Positions 8,542 through 17,464 of a stretch of 64,000 bases of DNA are shown here, one piece after another. The notes under the pieces were generated by a model. It was not told the origin of the DNA. It did not search any database and saw nothing but the letters and a program-made list of their open reading frames with translations. The position numbers were made by a program, and so were the translations under genes. Source of the DNA: Turicibacter sp. TJ11 (lineage in GTDB: Bacteria; Bacillota_I; Bacilli_A; MOL361; Turicibacteraceae); NCBI RefSeq assembly GCF_021497505.1, contig NZ_CP069349.1:2587594-2651593 (forward strand). Reading direction: 5' to 3'. Within the stretch, counting starts at the first letter, position 1. Every line of letters starts with the position of its first letter.

Positions 8542-10704
8542 GTGAGAATGTTAGTGAGCTTATTTATTTGTCTTATCTCAATTTTCTCATTCAGTGTAGT
8601 AGAAAATCGAGTAAATGTTAAGCAAATGAATAATGTTAGAAGTGTAGAATATCGAATAGGTCAAGCATTTGAAATACCAGATAGTGTAGAACTAAGTGAT
8701 CCAGAGAGAATATATCCTTGTTTGGAGAGAATTGCAAACGAACTTCAGGTTAATTTTTTTAGACAGCAATTTGTTGTCGATGAAGATAATCAGTTAGAAA
8801 TTAGAAAATATGCACTTATTACGTCAGATACGGAATTTTTTAATTATTTCCAAATTATCGATCAAAAGGATCAATTAGAACAATTAGATGAGAATGAGTA
8901 CTTATCAACACAAAAATCGAATGATACCAATCAAATCGGAACAATTAAAAATAAAGAACAAGTATATGTGGGGCACTTAAAACAGCTATACAATAGTTCC
9001 CGTGTTAAAGGAATTTATTTTGTCGAACTACCGATTGGATTATCATATGATATGTTTCTCCAAACGATGGTAGAGGAATTGAATCAGACACTCCATACGA
9101 ATTTTGTTGCGGATGATTTTAGATTAACAGAACCTTATGTTCCTGATTATATAAATGAAGATGAGTTTTTAGAGATCTTCGAAATTATATTAGTTGTTGT
9201 AACGATTGTTTTAATTGTTTATATGATTTTAAATCAATCAAGGAAAATTGGTATTTATAATTTATTTGGATTCTCTAATATTAAAATATGGTTAAAGATA
9301 GTTCATTTGCATCTGACAGGAGTTTTTTTATTGAGTACCGTGTTGCTTCTTATTTTTGCACTTATTCGTGAAAATGATAATGAATTTATACTGCGCTTTT
9401 TACAAAAGCAATTAGTAACTTATGTCATACTCACATTGATTTCGGTAGTTCCGTTAGGGGTTATTGCATCGACGAATATCTATCTTAATTTGAAAAATAA
9501 AGAATATAGTCAATCTATATTTGTATTTAATAGTATTATAAAGGGATTCTTAACTTATGTTATGATTGCAATTGGTGTTTCTTCTTTTACGAATATACAA
9601 TCGTCATATCATTATTTATCTTCACTAAAAAATTGGGAAAAAGGAAATAGTTATGGTGTCTTTTATCCTTTACTTGGAGGAGATAATGATACGAATGAAG
9701 ATATGATTAAATCATTAGTGACAGCCAGTACAGAATTATATCATGAGTTAAACAGTCAAGGGGCTATATTAATCAATGCTAGAGATTATGAAGAGGATTC
9801 CCTGATTTTAAATCAAGATTATAAAGGAATATTTAGTATTCGAGTTAATCCAAATTATTTGAAAGAATTTCCTCTTTATGATGAGTTAGGAAACCAAGTG
9901 GTAATAGATGAGCAGACTAAGGATCGAATTTTACTAGTTCAAGCTCAATATAAGGAATTCGAACGGGAAATATTAGATTTCTTCGAGGAAAATCAATGGT
10001 TAACTTATGAATTTGATCAAAATAACTTTTCAAAAGAAACATCTTTTGAACCTAAGGAGATAAAGATTATTTGGTTAAAAAATAATCAATCCATTTTTAG
10101 TTTTAATCCAGATGTGTATAAAGAAGAAAATAATATGATTTCTGATACAATAGTCGAAGTGATAACTGAATATAACTCTTTTCCAACGGAAAGGTGGGGG
10201 ATTTTAGGAGGAGGGAGTACTGATCCATTAAAAGTTAAATTAATAGACAATGATCCACAAGTAACAATGGAAAATTTAACACCTTTGTTAAAAGAGTTAA
10301 ATTTAGATAGTCAACTGAAGTACTTAGTTCCAGCTAATGAACTAGCATTAGACAAGGTAAAAGAATTACAAGAGGAATTAAAGGTTTATGGAGGCATCTT
10401 TTTAATTGATTTATTAATTTTCTCGATTCTTCTTCTTCAAAATATAAGCATTCATTTTAATAAGTATAAGAAAGAAATCGTAGTTAAAAGATTATATGGT
10501 TTCGGATATGTCAAAGCTTACCGAAAGTATTGGACTATTTTTTTAATTAATTGGGTAATATTGTTACTAATATCTGTTGCTAGTTTAGGAGCAGGAGCGA
10601 TATTTATAGTGATAGGGATCCTTTTAATAGAAGCTTTTTACTCATTAATGGGATTAAACATTTTAGAAAAAAGAAATAAGTTATACGTTATTAAAGGAGA
10701 ATAA
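8542..10704 (+). CDS. Bacteriocin-associated integral membrane protein (DUF1430 type)
   Basis: A 720-aa membrane protein of the kind encoded beside lactococcin 972 bacteriocins, thought to form the permease of an immunity or export ABC system with the next gene. It has an N-terminal helix, a large extracytoplasmic part (about 30-210), a cluster of four helices (about 210-350), a second outside domain (about 360-620) and two or three C-terminal helices, a layout like MacB/FtsX-type permeases. GTG 8542 is chosen because AGGAGG ends eight bases before it. It is separated by five bases from the ATPase gene, whose SD overlaps its end. Confidence 0.8.
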   Translation: MRMLVSLFICLISIFSFSVVENRVNVKQMNNVRSVEYRIGQAFEIPDSVELSDPERIYPCLERIANELQVNFFRQQFVVDEDNQLEIRKYALITSDTEFFNYFQIIDQKDQLEQLDENEYLSTQKSNDTNQIGTIKNKEQVYVGHLKQLYNSSRVKGIYFVELPIGLSYDMFLQTMVEELNQTLHTNFVADDFRLTEPYVPDYINEDEFLEIFEIILVVVTIVLIVYMILNQSRKIGIYNLFGFSNIKIWLKIVHLHLTGVFLLSTVLLLIFALIRENDNEFILRFLQKQLVTYVILTLISVVPLGVIASTNIYLNLKNKEYSQSIFVFNSIIKGFLTYVMIAIGVSSFTNIQSSYHYLSSLKNWEKGNSYGVFYPLLGGDNDTNEDMIKSLVTASTELYHELNSQGAILINARDYEEDSLILNQDYKGIFSIRVNPNYLKEFPLYDELGNQVVIDEQTKDRILLVQAQYKEFEREILDFFEENQWLTYEFDQNNFSKETSFEPKEIKIIWLKNNQSIFSFNPDVYKEENNMISDTIVEVITEYNSFPTERWGILGGGSTDPLKVKLIDNDPQVTMENLTPLLKELNLDSQLKYLVPANELALDKVKELQEELKVYGGIFLIDLLIFSILLLQNISIHFNKYKKEIVVKRLYGFGYVKAYRKYWTIFLINWVILLLISVASLGAGAIFIVIGILLIEAFYSLMGLNILEKRNKLYVIKGE

Positions 10705-10709
10705 TATAA

Positions 10710-11348
10710 ATGCAAAGAATATGCAGTTTGCAAAATATTGATAAATCATATGAAAAAAAACAGGTCTTAAATCAATTTAATCTTGATATTTATCAAGGTG
10801 AAATGGTGGCTATCGTTGGAAAGAGTGGTGTTGGAAAAACAACTGTACTCAATATCCTAGGATTATTAGAAAAGCCAGATAGTGGTTGTGTGAATTTATT
10901 TGAACAAGATATGAGTAAGATTAAATTAAGTCAGGTTAATCAATTACTTCGCTATAAGATTTCTTATTTGTTTCAAAATTATGCGTTAATTGAAAATGAA
11001 ACAATTTCTAAAAATTTAGATGTAGCATTGGCATATGTTAATAAGAGTAAACGCGAGAAACAAAAGATGAAAGAAGAAGCATTAAAAAAAGTTGGCTTAG
11101 ATGTGGATGTTAATGATAAAATATATACCTTATCTGGTGGGCAACAACAGCGAGTAGCGATTGCTCGTCTATTATTAAAACCTTGTGATTTAATTTTAGC
11201 AGATGAGCCAACTGGATCATTAGATGCTGAAACCAGAGATGATATATTAGGTCTTTTAACTGCTCTCAATAAAGAAGGAAAAACAATCGTTATTGTGACA
11301 CATGACGATACTATTTCTATGAGATGTCACAAAACTATAAATTTATAA
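10710..11348 (+). CDS. ABC transporter ATPase of the lactococcin 972-type cluster
   Basis: A 212-aa nucleotide-binding protein with Walker A GKSGVGKTT (about residues 37-45), a Q loop at LFQNYAL, signature LSGGQQQRVAIARLL and Walker B LILADEPTGSLD, then a switch H in THDD. It belongs to the LolD/MacB-like group, as usual for ATPases beside lactococcin 972 genes, and pairs with the preceding permease. The likely job is self-protection from, or export-related handling of, the bacteriocin; which of these is not decided by sequence. The SD AAAGGAGA precedes ATG 10710. Confidence 0.85.
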   Translation: MQRICSLQNIDKSYEKKQVLNQFNLDIYQGEMVAIVGKSGVGKTTVLNILGLLEKPDSGCVNLFEQDMSKIKLSQVNQLLRYKISYLFQNYALIENETISKNLDVALAYVNKSKREKQKMKEEALKKVGLDVDVNDKIYTLSGGQQQRVAIARLLLKPCDLILADEPTGSLDAETRDDILGLLTALNKEGKTIVIVTHDDTISMRCHKTINL

Positions 11349-11353
11349 TAACC

Positions 11354-11403
11354 TAAAAAAGTGCTCACTGTATTTATAAGAATATTATACTGTGCCCTTT
11401 TTA
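11354..11403 (+). terminator. Weak terminator after the bacteriocin ABC genes
   Basis: An imperfect hairpin pairs AAAAAGTGCTCA...TGTAT with ATACTGTGCCC, then five T. It marks the end of the bacteriocin operon. Confidence 0.4.
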
Positions 11404-11479
11404 GATTATAAAGCGGGTAAAGTGATTCTTTTTGCCAAGTTATACTGAGATAAATATACGGCTATTGTGTGATAAAGTA

Positions 11480-11515
11480 TTTGAATTAAATCAGGGAAGG
11501 TTGGTTTAATTCAAA
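11480..11515. repeat. Perfect 11-bp inverted repeat in an intergenic region
   Basis: TTTGAATTAAA at 11480-11490 and TTTAATTCAAA at 11505-11515 with a 14-bp centre and no T run. This suits a protein-binding site or a hairpin more than a terminator. Function unknown. Confidence 0.4.
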
Positions 11516-11600
11516 CTATAAATGTAATAACTGAATTTATAAAAATATATTATATACCTGAATAGTCGGAATTTATTTAGGAGGTAATAATATATGGCGA

Positions 11601-11798
11601 ATGTCGAATGTCGCAAAACGTATTAATATTGTATCAATTAAAATGGTAAAGGAGTCTAGCTTCCTTTTAGTAAAAGTGATAGGTATGCTGATTGGAATTA
11701 CCCTGATACTTGATATTTTTACAACTTATATTTTTTATCCGGTATGTGCGATAATTTGGATAGCTATCTTATTAGTTGTAGGACGGTATAAAAAATAA
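11601..11798 (+). pseudogene. Chimeric remnant: RadC start fused to AgrB end
   Basis: A 65-aa open frame whose first ~22 residues (MSNVAKRINIVSIKMVKESS) match the start of the RadC-like protein at 18545 and whose rest matches the last ~43 residues of AgrB at 7136. The join is at CTTCCTTTTAG. Neither catalytic part survives: no JAMM motif and no His/Cys of AgrB. It is evidence for a deletion or recombination that brought a lost radC-type module next to a copy of the agrB tail. A short duplication (ATGGCGA before ATGTCGA) also disturbs the original start. Confidence 0.85.
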
Positions 11799-11851
11799 AA
11801 TATTAGCTTCCATTATAAAAGGTTATTGACATAAAATATAATTATTTTATA

Positions 11852-13227
11852 CTATTAATGTGCAAAACTACTTCCAATTAATTTCCAGTTATAAAATACC
11901 AATGCAAAAAGAAAAAACATTAACTCAAATCCTTGTATAATTAAGTCTCGCACAACCAATTAACAAGGAGGAATTGAGTTAATGTTCATGGAAGGTATTA
12001 TATCAGATTCTCATTCAATTTTCAAATTTTTAAAAGGGCTAGACTTAGACTTATTTCTATCGAAACCACAGTTTAGGCATCTTAACCATTTCCTAAATTT
12101 GATGATTAGTGAAACTTATACGGGCAAAATCTCTGCCGTTAAGCATTGTCATCGGACAACTTTTGGACGATTTTTAAATGATAGTTCCTGGGATGATGAG
12201 ATGATTTCTAATCAAATTCAATCCTATCTTCTATCTTGCATTTACAATCGTTCACATCAAACAGGAAAACCTATTTACGTATTAGTAGATGATACAACAT
12301 GTGTTAAAACTAAGCCCTCGTCACAGGCGACTTATCCTATTCAAGGATGTGGTTGGCACTACTCTCATCTTCATCATCAATACGTCTATGGCCATCAATT
12401 TGTTACCCTGATGCTTCAATGTGATGACGTCACCTTACCGTATCAAATCATTCCGTATGAGAAAGATAAACAGAGTAAAATTGAACTCGTTAAGGAGATT
12501 CTCACCACTTTACCTAAACCGCCTCATAAAGGATACATCCTAGCTGATAGTTGGTATACTTGTGAAACCTTATTCCAAATCGCTAATCAATTAGGCTTTT
12601 ATTACTTAGGAGGAATCAAAACCAATCGAATCATTCTTCCGAAAGGCTATCGTCCGAAAGGGATTCAACTTAAATCATTTGCGAACACCTTATCCCTCAA
12701 AGATCTCGACTTAGTCACAGTTGGATCAGAGACCTATTATACTTATACATATGAGGGTCGAGTGAGAGGTGGCCATGTCGTCAAAATCATTTTGAGTTGG
12801 CCACAAAAGGCTCCACTTGAAGAAAAAGCCTTACGTTGTTTTATGAGTCATGATTTAAAATTGTCTGCTAAACAAATTCTTAAGCACTACACGAAACGTT
12901 GGCCCATTGAAATATTCTTTCGTGAAACGAAACAAAACTTTGGATTGGCTCGTTACCAAGTTCGAACATTAAAAGGGATTAAACGTTTGATGTTAATGAT
13001 TCAATTCGTTTACCTGTATCTAAAGCGTGTAACTAAGACAGGGGATTGTATTGGCGAGAGTTTGCGCGAATGCCAACGAAAACAAAAACAGGAATTAGTT
13101 AAGTTCATTTACATCAAAGCGCAAACCGGAGTAGGGTTAAATACCATTTTTGAAGAATTGAAAATTGCATAGAATCAGTGTATTTTCACCACATGGAAAA
13201 TTTTTCTTAAAAACTGCACGTTAATAG
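11852..13227 (+). mobile_element. IS4-superfamily insertion sequence with 7-bp target duplication
   Basis: A 1376-bp element with inverted ends CTATTAATGTGCA (left) and CTATTAACGTGCA (right, complement), flanked by the direct duplication TTTTATA at 11845-11851 and 13228-13234. The uninterrupted target is seen in copy A at about 7751-7760, which confirms both borders. Confidence 0.9.
11982..13172 (+). CDS. IS4-superfamily DDE transposase
   Basis: A 396-aa transposase with D in VLVDDTTC, D in ILADSWYTC, and the C-terminal signature Y-x2-R-x3-E-x6-K in YTKRWPIEIFFRETKQNFG. These are the marks of the IS4/IS701 superfamily. The ATG at 11982 has an AAGGAGG SD. The gene is intact and fills nearly all of the element, so the copy may be active. 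The exact subfamily needs a comparison with an IS collection. Confidence 0.85.
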   Translation: MFMEGIISDSHSIFKFLKGLDLDLFLSKPQFRHLNHFLNLMISETYTGKISAVKHCHRTTFGRFLNDSSWDDEMISNQIQSYLLSCIYNRSHQTGKPIYVLVDDTTCVKTKPSSQATYPIQGCGWHYSHLHHQYVYGHQFVTLMLQCDDVTLPYQIIPYEKDKQSKIELVKEILTTLPKPPHKGYILADSWYTCETLFQIANQLGFYYLGGIKTNRIILPKGYRPKGIQLKSFANTLSLKDLDLVTVGSETYYTYTYEGRVRGGHVVKIILSWPQKAPLEEKALRCFMSHDLKLSAKQILKHYTKRWPIEIFFRETKQNFGLARYQVRTLKGIKRLMLMIQFVYLYLKRVTKTGDCIGESLRECQRKQKQELVKFIYIKAQTGVGLNTIFEELKIA

Positions 13228-13360
13228 TTTTATAGTTAAAACAAATATAATTGCTAGTGATGGAGCAAATATTGAATTGTGTAAGTCATAAAATTAAAGT
13301 TTTTTATAGTTCTTTATTATTAAAATAGTGTTAAATGATCTCATTTTGACTAAATAGCTA

Positions 13361-13377
13361 CAGTTAACGACCAGTTA
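13361..13377 (+). promoter_or_regulatory. LytTR-type direct repeats ahead of the second secreted protein
   Basis: CAGTTA at 13361-13366 and 13372-13377, identical in spacing to 7950-7966. They are retained in the duplicated promoter copy, which suggests joint control of both secreted proteins by one regulator. Confidence 0.5.
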
Positions 13378-13558
13378 GCACATCTATATTGCAATATAAG
13401 ACTATCTTGTGGTAAATTTTTCTTGCGTTGAATTTAAAGGTGCAAGAAAAGACATATAGAGGAGATGAACCTTCAAAGTTTACTTGTAAATAGTTTTGAA
13501 GCTCTGATGACCTCACTAGAAATTTATATGATTGAGATAAAAAAAGGGGGAAATGAAA

Positions 13559-13990
13559 ATGAAATTCACAAAAATCGGAAAAACAGTAACTGCATTAGCA
13601 ATCATCGGAGGAATAATGATGACAACTCCTAAAACTGAAGTAGAGGCATCATCTTTAGAAGGACGAGCTGCTCAGACGTACACAGCATACTCTCTAGGTC
13701 CATTAGGGAGAAATAACTACACAAATTATCATGTGAAAACAACTAGTGATCAATATATTCTTAACCGAGTAACAGCTATTGATAATGCATCATCTGCTAA
13801 ATTTTGGGCGCAAACTGATTCAGCTAAGACAATTTCAAGCACTTATACTCAGCGAGTAAGTACAAGTAATACACAAATTAACTTCACTAAATCAATTTCT
13901 AAAGGTGATAACGTTAGATTAGCTATGCAAAATTCCAATAGTTTAGCAACCTATTACGGATTTGTAAGTGGTAGCGTGGATTTTAGATAA
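13559..13990 (+). CDS. Small secreted protein under a duplicated bacteriocin promoter
   Basis: A 143-aa protein with a clear signal peptide: basic MKFTKIGK, a hydrophobic stretch, cleavage probably after TEVEA near residue 28. The mature part (about 115 residues) is rich in Ser, Thr, Asn and Tyr, lacks Cys and is likely a small beta-rich protein. I recognise no family. ATG 13559 is preferred over 13553 because the GGGGG SD at 13546-13550 is then eight bases away. Its promoter is a copy of that of the lactococcin 972-type gene, so a role as a second bacteriocin or secreted effector is a fair guess, with the ABC operon downstream as possible immunity. This is inference from context only. Confidence 0.6.
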   Translation: MKFTKIGKTVTALAIIGGIMMTTPKTEVEASSLEGRAAQTYTAYSLGPLGRNNYTNYHVKTTSDQYILNRVTAIDNASSAKFWAQTDSAKTISSTYTQRVSTSNTQINFTKSISKGDNVRLAMQNSNSLATYYGFVSGSVDFR

Positions 13991-14032
13991 CATAGGACGT
14001 AGGAATTTAGAGAAAAAGTAAAGACTCAAAGG

Positions 14033-14068
14033 AAACAAGTGATGTATAATTTGCATCGCTTGTTTTTA
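14033..14068 (+). terminator. Terminator after the secreted protein gene
   Basis: Stem AACAAGTGATG / CATCGCTTGTT (one G-U pair), loop TATAATTTG, then five T. Confidence 0.75.
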
Positions 14069-14433
14069 TAATACACTCAACTTTCGCACAACGAAAATCT
14101 AATATCCCCTTGATGTAATTAAGGCTCGCCTTGCAAGGTGAGTTAGAAACTTTACGATTAAAATATTTAGATTGAAGTCAGGTTCCGTGATTAAACATAA
14201 AAAAAAATCAACGTAAAGCGGTAAAGGCAAGAGAAGTCTTTCATTTTTTTTATATTCCCTTATCGTAAATGAAATCTTATTTTTAATTCAGCGAAAGTGT
14301 CTTTTATTTCTTTAGGTAAAAGCATAAATTCTTTTTTAAATGGTGGTAAACAAAGGATAACAACCTTTTCAGTGGTGATTAACTGCAAAAGTTGAGTAAT
14401 AGATAATAAATTATATTTTAGGGAGGCGTAATT
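14069..14433. other. Intergenic stretch with remnant-like sequence
   Basis: No complete gene is visible. There is an inverted repeat CTCGCCTTG / CAAGGTGAG near 14130. A minus-strand open frame ends at 14260 (...LPKEIKDTFAELKIRFHLR) and runs up toward 14433 but has no start codon or SD. It may be the tail of a gene lost by rearrangement. The promoter of the following ABC operon must lie here. Confidence 0.4.
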
Positions 14434-15258
14434 ATGTTAGGATTATATCTTAATGAGTTGAAGAAAGGGATTAATCGAATTGAATTTAGATTTATTTGGA
14501 TTATGTTTCTTGTTTTATGTATTTCAGCTTTTTTTGTGAATTGTTTGGAGTTTTACGGAGCATCTTTTTCCTTTATTAGAAAAGCTAGTCAAATGAATAT
14601 AATAACAAGTAGTTATAGTACCTATTTTTTAAGTCTAGTTACTGTCTTATTACCGTTATTATCGGGTTTTCTTTATTCAGATAATCTCGCGTTAGAAAAA
14701 AATGGAGGGACTTTATCACTACTATTAACAAGGACTTCATTAAAGAAAATAATGCTCTCTAAAATTTTTGCTGTATTGACAATTCCTTTCGTTATTTCTT
14801 TTTTTAGTTTAAACGTAAATATTCTTTTAACTTATTTTGCTTTTCCTAATTTTGGTGGTGATAATGTTCTTAACCTTCCAGCATATGATATTGGAATCCA
14901 ACAATATTCTCCACTTTATGCATTTGATCTGTTGAGGTTGAATTCAGAATGGGGGTATACGTATATCTATGTGTTTTTAATCAGTCTATTTGCGAGTATA
15001 CTTTCATTGTTTAGTTTTGCTGTCGTTAACTTTATAAATAAAAACTGTTACTTAACTATTATTGGAATCTTTATTGTATTCGTTATTATCGGAATGGTTT
15101 TAGGCTTGTTAGGGCTAGGTAATCTTAGTTGGCATGTAGCTTTTAATTCGAATGCACTAGGAAGTGCTTTGACTCCTTTTATATGGCTATTAGGTTTAAG
15201 TATGATCGCAATTGGGCTTATTATAGCTTACTCTAAGAAGATGGAGTTGATCGAGTAA
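14434..15258 (+). CDS. ABC-2-type membrane protein, first of three
   Basis: A 274-aa protein with six predicted membrane helices and an ABC-2 permease layout: an early helix, a short loop with the family-like GFLYSDNLALEKNGGTLSLLLT region (about 76-98), four further helices and a cytoplasmic end. The SD GGGAGG precedes ATG 14434. It starts a tight five-gene operon (three permeases, one ATPase, one anchored protein). Such multi-permease ABC-2 sets often protect a producer against its own bacteriocin, or export a peptide. Its place right after a secreted effector-like gene suggests immunity, but the substrate is not shown by sequence. Confidence 0.6.
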   Translation: MLGLYLNELKKGINRIEFRFIWIMFLVLCISAFFVNCLEFYGASFSFIRKASQMNIITSSYSTYFLSLVTVLLPLLSGFLYSDNLALEKNGGTLSLLLTRTSLKKIMLSKIFAVLTIPFVISFFSLNVNILLTYFAFPNFGGDNVLNLPAYDIGIQQYSPLYAFDLLRLNSEWGYTYIYVFLISLFASILSLFSFAVVNFINKNCYLTIIGIFIVFVIIGMVLGLLGLGNLSWHVAFNSNALGSALTPFIWLLGLSMIAIGLIIAYSKKMELIE

Positions 15259-15983
15259 TGGGGTTTGAAAAAGGGTTATTAAAACAAGTTTGGATGGGGA
15301 GATTCGGTAAAATATTTTTAATGTTAAGTATTATGTTATCTGGACTTTATTTTCTCTTTGTTTTTAGAAACGATGGGGAATTGCTTGTTCGAATAAAAAC
15401 ACTATATTCCATCCAAACACACTTACTCATCACAAGCTGTTTAATTTTCCCATTATTTTTAATGGTATTAGGGTGGTTTTGGAATCAATATATAAATATC
15501 ACAGTTCTTCTACGATATAGAGATGCTAAGAAAAAATTAGATAAACAATTTAAATTAATACTAATCAATTCTCTTTTATTTGTTGCTTTAATGAATCTGC
15601 CATTTTTTCTCTTAAGTATTGGGCTTGTGATCTATGAGCAATCTTTTTCTTTTTTTATTTTCATACTATTATCCATATGTATTCAAATTATTGGCTTTAA
15701 TTTAATAGGAAATTTACAATTACTTATTCAGTTGAAATCTAGTAATTCGATTATTTCATTTCTAGTTGTTATAGTCTTTCTTCAGATTCCAGAAGTTATA
15801 GGAGATATTCTTCATCTCCCTATCTATTCAATGAGTAATTATATCTATTTGAATAACTGGCTTTTGCCAGATGCATACATGTTCAGTAATTTAATGGCAA
15901 TATTGGTTATAAGCCTCCTTTGGCTATTAATATTGTGTATCTTAAAATTAGTAAATCATAGGAGGGGAGGCGTATGCAGATGA
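15258..15983 (+). CDS. ABC-2-type membrane protein, second of three
   Basis: A 241-aa protein with about six membrane helices and few polar loops, unrecognised at family level beyond a resemblance to ABC-2 permeases. Its ATG overlaps the stop of the previous gene (TAATG), and its end overlaps the next gene by ten bases, so all three permeases are probably translated in fixed ratio. It lacks a nucleotide-binding part of its own and must rely on the ATPase at 16817. Confidence 0.5.
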   Translation: MGFEKGLLKQVWMGRFGKIFLMLSIMLSGLYFLFVFRNDGELLVRIKTLYSIQTHLLITSCLIFPLFLMVLGWFWNQYINITVLLRYRDAKKKLDKQFKLILINSLLFVALMNLPFFLLSIGLVIYEQSFSFFIFILLSICIQIIGFNLIGNLQLLIQLKSSNSIISFLVVIVFLQIPEVIGDILHLPIYSMSNYIYLNNWLLPDAYMFSNLMAILVISLLWLLILCILKLVNHRRGGVCR

Positions 15984-16762
15984 AAAAAATTTTTTATAAA
16001 AGGTTTAATATGATAACTAACAAAAAATTAATAATTAATTCTCTTCTTTGTTCGATAGTATTAACATTATATGGATATTTACTTCGATATCATCAAAATA
16101 ATATGACAATATTTGAAGCAACAATCGTTACTTTCAATTTTTTAGAATTTGATTTGTTGCGAACAATTATCCCGATATTTGTTTTTTCATTGCCGTTTAT
16201 ATCGTTTATCTCGTTTAGTGGTGATATGATTTATCGTGAATTTTTTGAGAGGGGGGGAATATTATTAACGAGGATTCAACATAAAAAACTTTGGTTCGCT
16301 AAAATGATGGGTGAATTATCAAAAGAAAGTGCTTTATTTTGTTTCATTTTAATAATTACCACCGCAGTTATTCATTTATTTTTAGGGTATAACTTTGAAT
16401 TTCATTTTTTTCGCGAAACTGTATTTCTTGGTTTTCTTTTATTACTATTTTTCATCATGATGGCAACTCTTTCAAACATTGTTTGTTTTTTAACAAAGAG
16501 TAGTTTAGGGGGGATAGTCGCCATAGCTTTGTTTTATGCCTCTATCTTTATCGTGGCATATATTTATGAATGGCATTCTTCGTTGTTATTTATGATAAAA
16601 TGGCTACCTGTCTCACAAATAATCATTTCATGGCATTCTGAATTAACAGTATTAAATAATGTTAGTTTCACATTAGGCTTTTCCTATTTATACTTGTTGA
16701 TTAGTGTATCTGTTTTAAGTGGTGTTTTATATAAAATTTTTGAAAAAGCAGAAAATTATTAA
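15974..16762 (+). CDS. ABC-2-type membrane protein, third of three
   Basis: A 262-aa hydrophobic protein with about six membrane helices. A region FSGDMIYREFFERGGILLTRI (about residues 74-95) resembles the same position in the first permease of the operon (LYSDNLALEKNGGTLSLLLT), suggesting that the two are distant paralogues forming a heteromeric channel. It begins inside the end of the preceding gene with a GGGGAGG SD. The ATPase gene follows after 54 bases. Confidence 0.55.
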   Translation: MQMKKIFYKRFNMITNKKLIINSLLCSIVLTLYGYLLRYHQNNMTIFEATIVTFNFLEFDLLRTIIPIFVFSLPFISFISFSGDMIYREFFERGGILLTRIQHKKLWFAKMMGELSKESALFCFILIITTAVIHLFLGYNFEFHFFRETVFLGFLLLLFFIMMATLSNIVCFLTKSSLGGIVAIALFYASIFIVAYIYEWHSSLLFMIKWLPVSQIIISWHSELTVLNNVSFTLGFSYLYLLISVSVLSGVLYKIFEKAENY

Positions 16763-16816
16763 ACGATCTTTATGTAAAATCAATTGAATAATATATTCTC
16801 TATTGGGGTGACAATT

Positions 16817-17464
16817 ATGAAGAAAGTAATTTTAAATAATGTTTCTAAAAAAATTGGAAATGATGAAGTGCTAAAAAATATTTCCGCTGAATTTGAGTCC
16901 GGAAAGATTTATGGTATTTTTGGAAGGAATGGTTCCGGTAAAACCATGTTATTTCGTGCCATTTGTGGATTGATAAAAATAACAGAGGGGGATATTTGTT
17001 TCGATAATATCAGACTACATCAGGATGTCTCGTATGCTCCGAATGTAGGAGTAATAATTGAAACACCAGCGTTTTGGAAGCAGTTTAGTGGTTTTGAAAA
17101 TTTAAAAATGTTAGCAAATATTCAAAGAAAAATAACGGATGTTGAAATAGAGGAATCACTGCGACGAGTTGGGCTTGATCCTAATGATAAGCGTCCCGTA
17201 AAAAAATATTCCTTGGGGATGAAACAAAGACTAGCAATTGCTCAAGGAATTATGGAAAAGCCTGATTTAATTGTATTTGATGAGCCAACAAATGCATTAG
17301 ATGAAGAGGCTGTGAATTTATTAAGACAAATTCTTATAGAGGAAAAAGAACGTGGTGCTACTGTATTAATTGCGAGTCACAATAAAGATGACATAAGGTT
17401 ATTGTCAGATGTTTTTATGAAAATGGAAAGTGGAAGGCTGTCAGAGGTGATGACGTATGAATAA
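16817..17464 (+). CDS. ABC transporter ATP-binding protein
   Basis: A 215-aa nucleotide-binding protein: Walker A GRNGSGKTM (about residues 36-44), Q-loop region IIETPAFW, signature YSLGMKQRLAIAQGI and Walker B LIVFDEPTNALDEE, with H in ASHNKDD. The YSLGMKQRL form of the signature is typical of ATPases paired with ABC-2 permeases in bacteriocin immunity and drug-export systems. The GGGGTG SD fits ATG 16817; an upstream in-frame start at 16784 has none. It energises the three permeases just upstream. The next gene overlaps its end by eight bases. Confidence 0.8.
   Translation: MKKVILNNVSKKIGNDEVLKNISAEFESGKIYGIFGRNGSGKTMLFRAICGLIKITEGDICFDNIRLHQDVSYAPNVGVIIETPAFWKQFSGFENLKMLANIQRKITDVEIEESLRRVGLDPNDKRPVKKYSLGMKQRLAIAQGIMEKPDLIVFDEPTNALDEEAVNLLRQILIEEKERGATVLIASHNKDDIRLLSDVFMKMESGRLSEVMTYE

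Larger units (their letters stand above)
11667..13465 (+). repeat. Duplicated block, copy B (agrB tail plus promoter, split by an IS)
   Basis: The same sequence as 7577-8054, but interrupted by an IS4-type element at 11852-13227 and missing about 57 bp between GTTAAAAC repeats. It places the same promoter ahead of a different secreted protein gene. Confidence 0.9.

Noticed and set aside
11601..11798. Independent small membrane protein gene
   Set aside because: Both parts are exact fragments of radC and agrB, joined at a recombination point.
14260..14433. Minus-strand gene before the ABC operon
   Set aside because: Open frame without a start codon or SD. It is at best a gene fragment, described only as intergenic.
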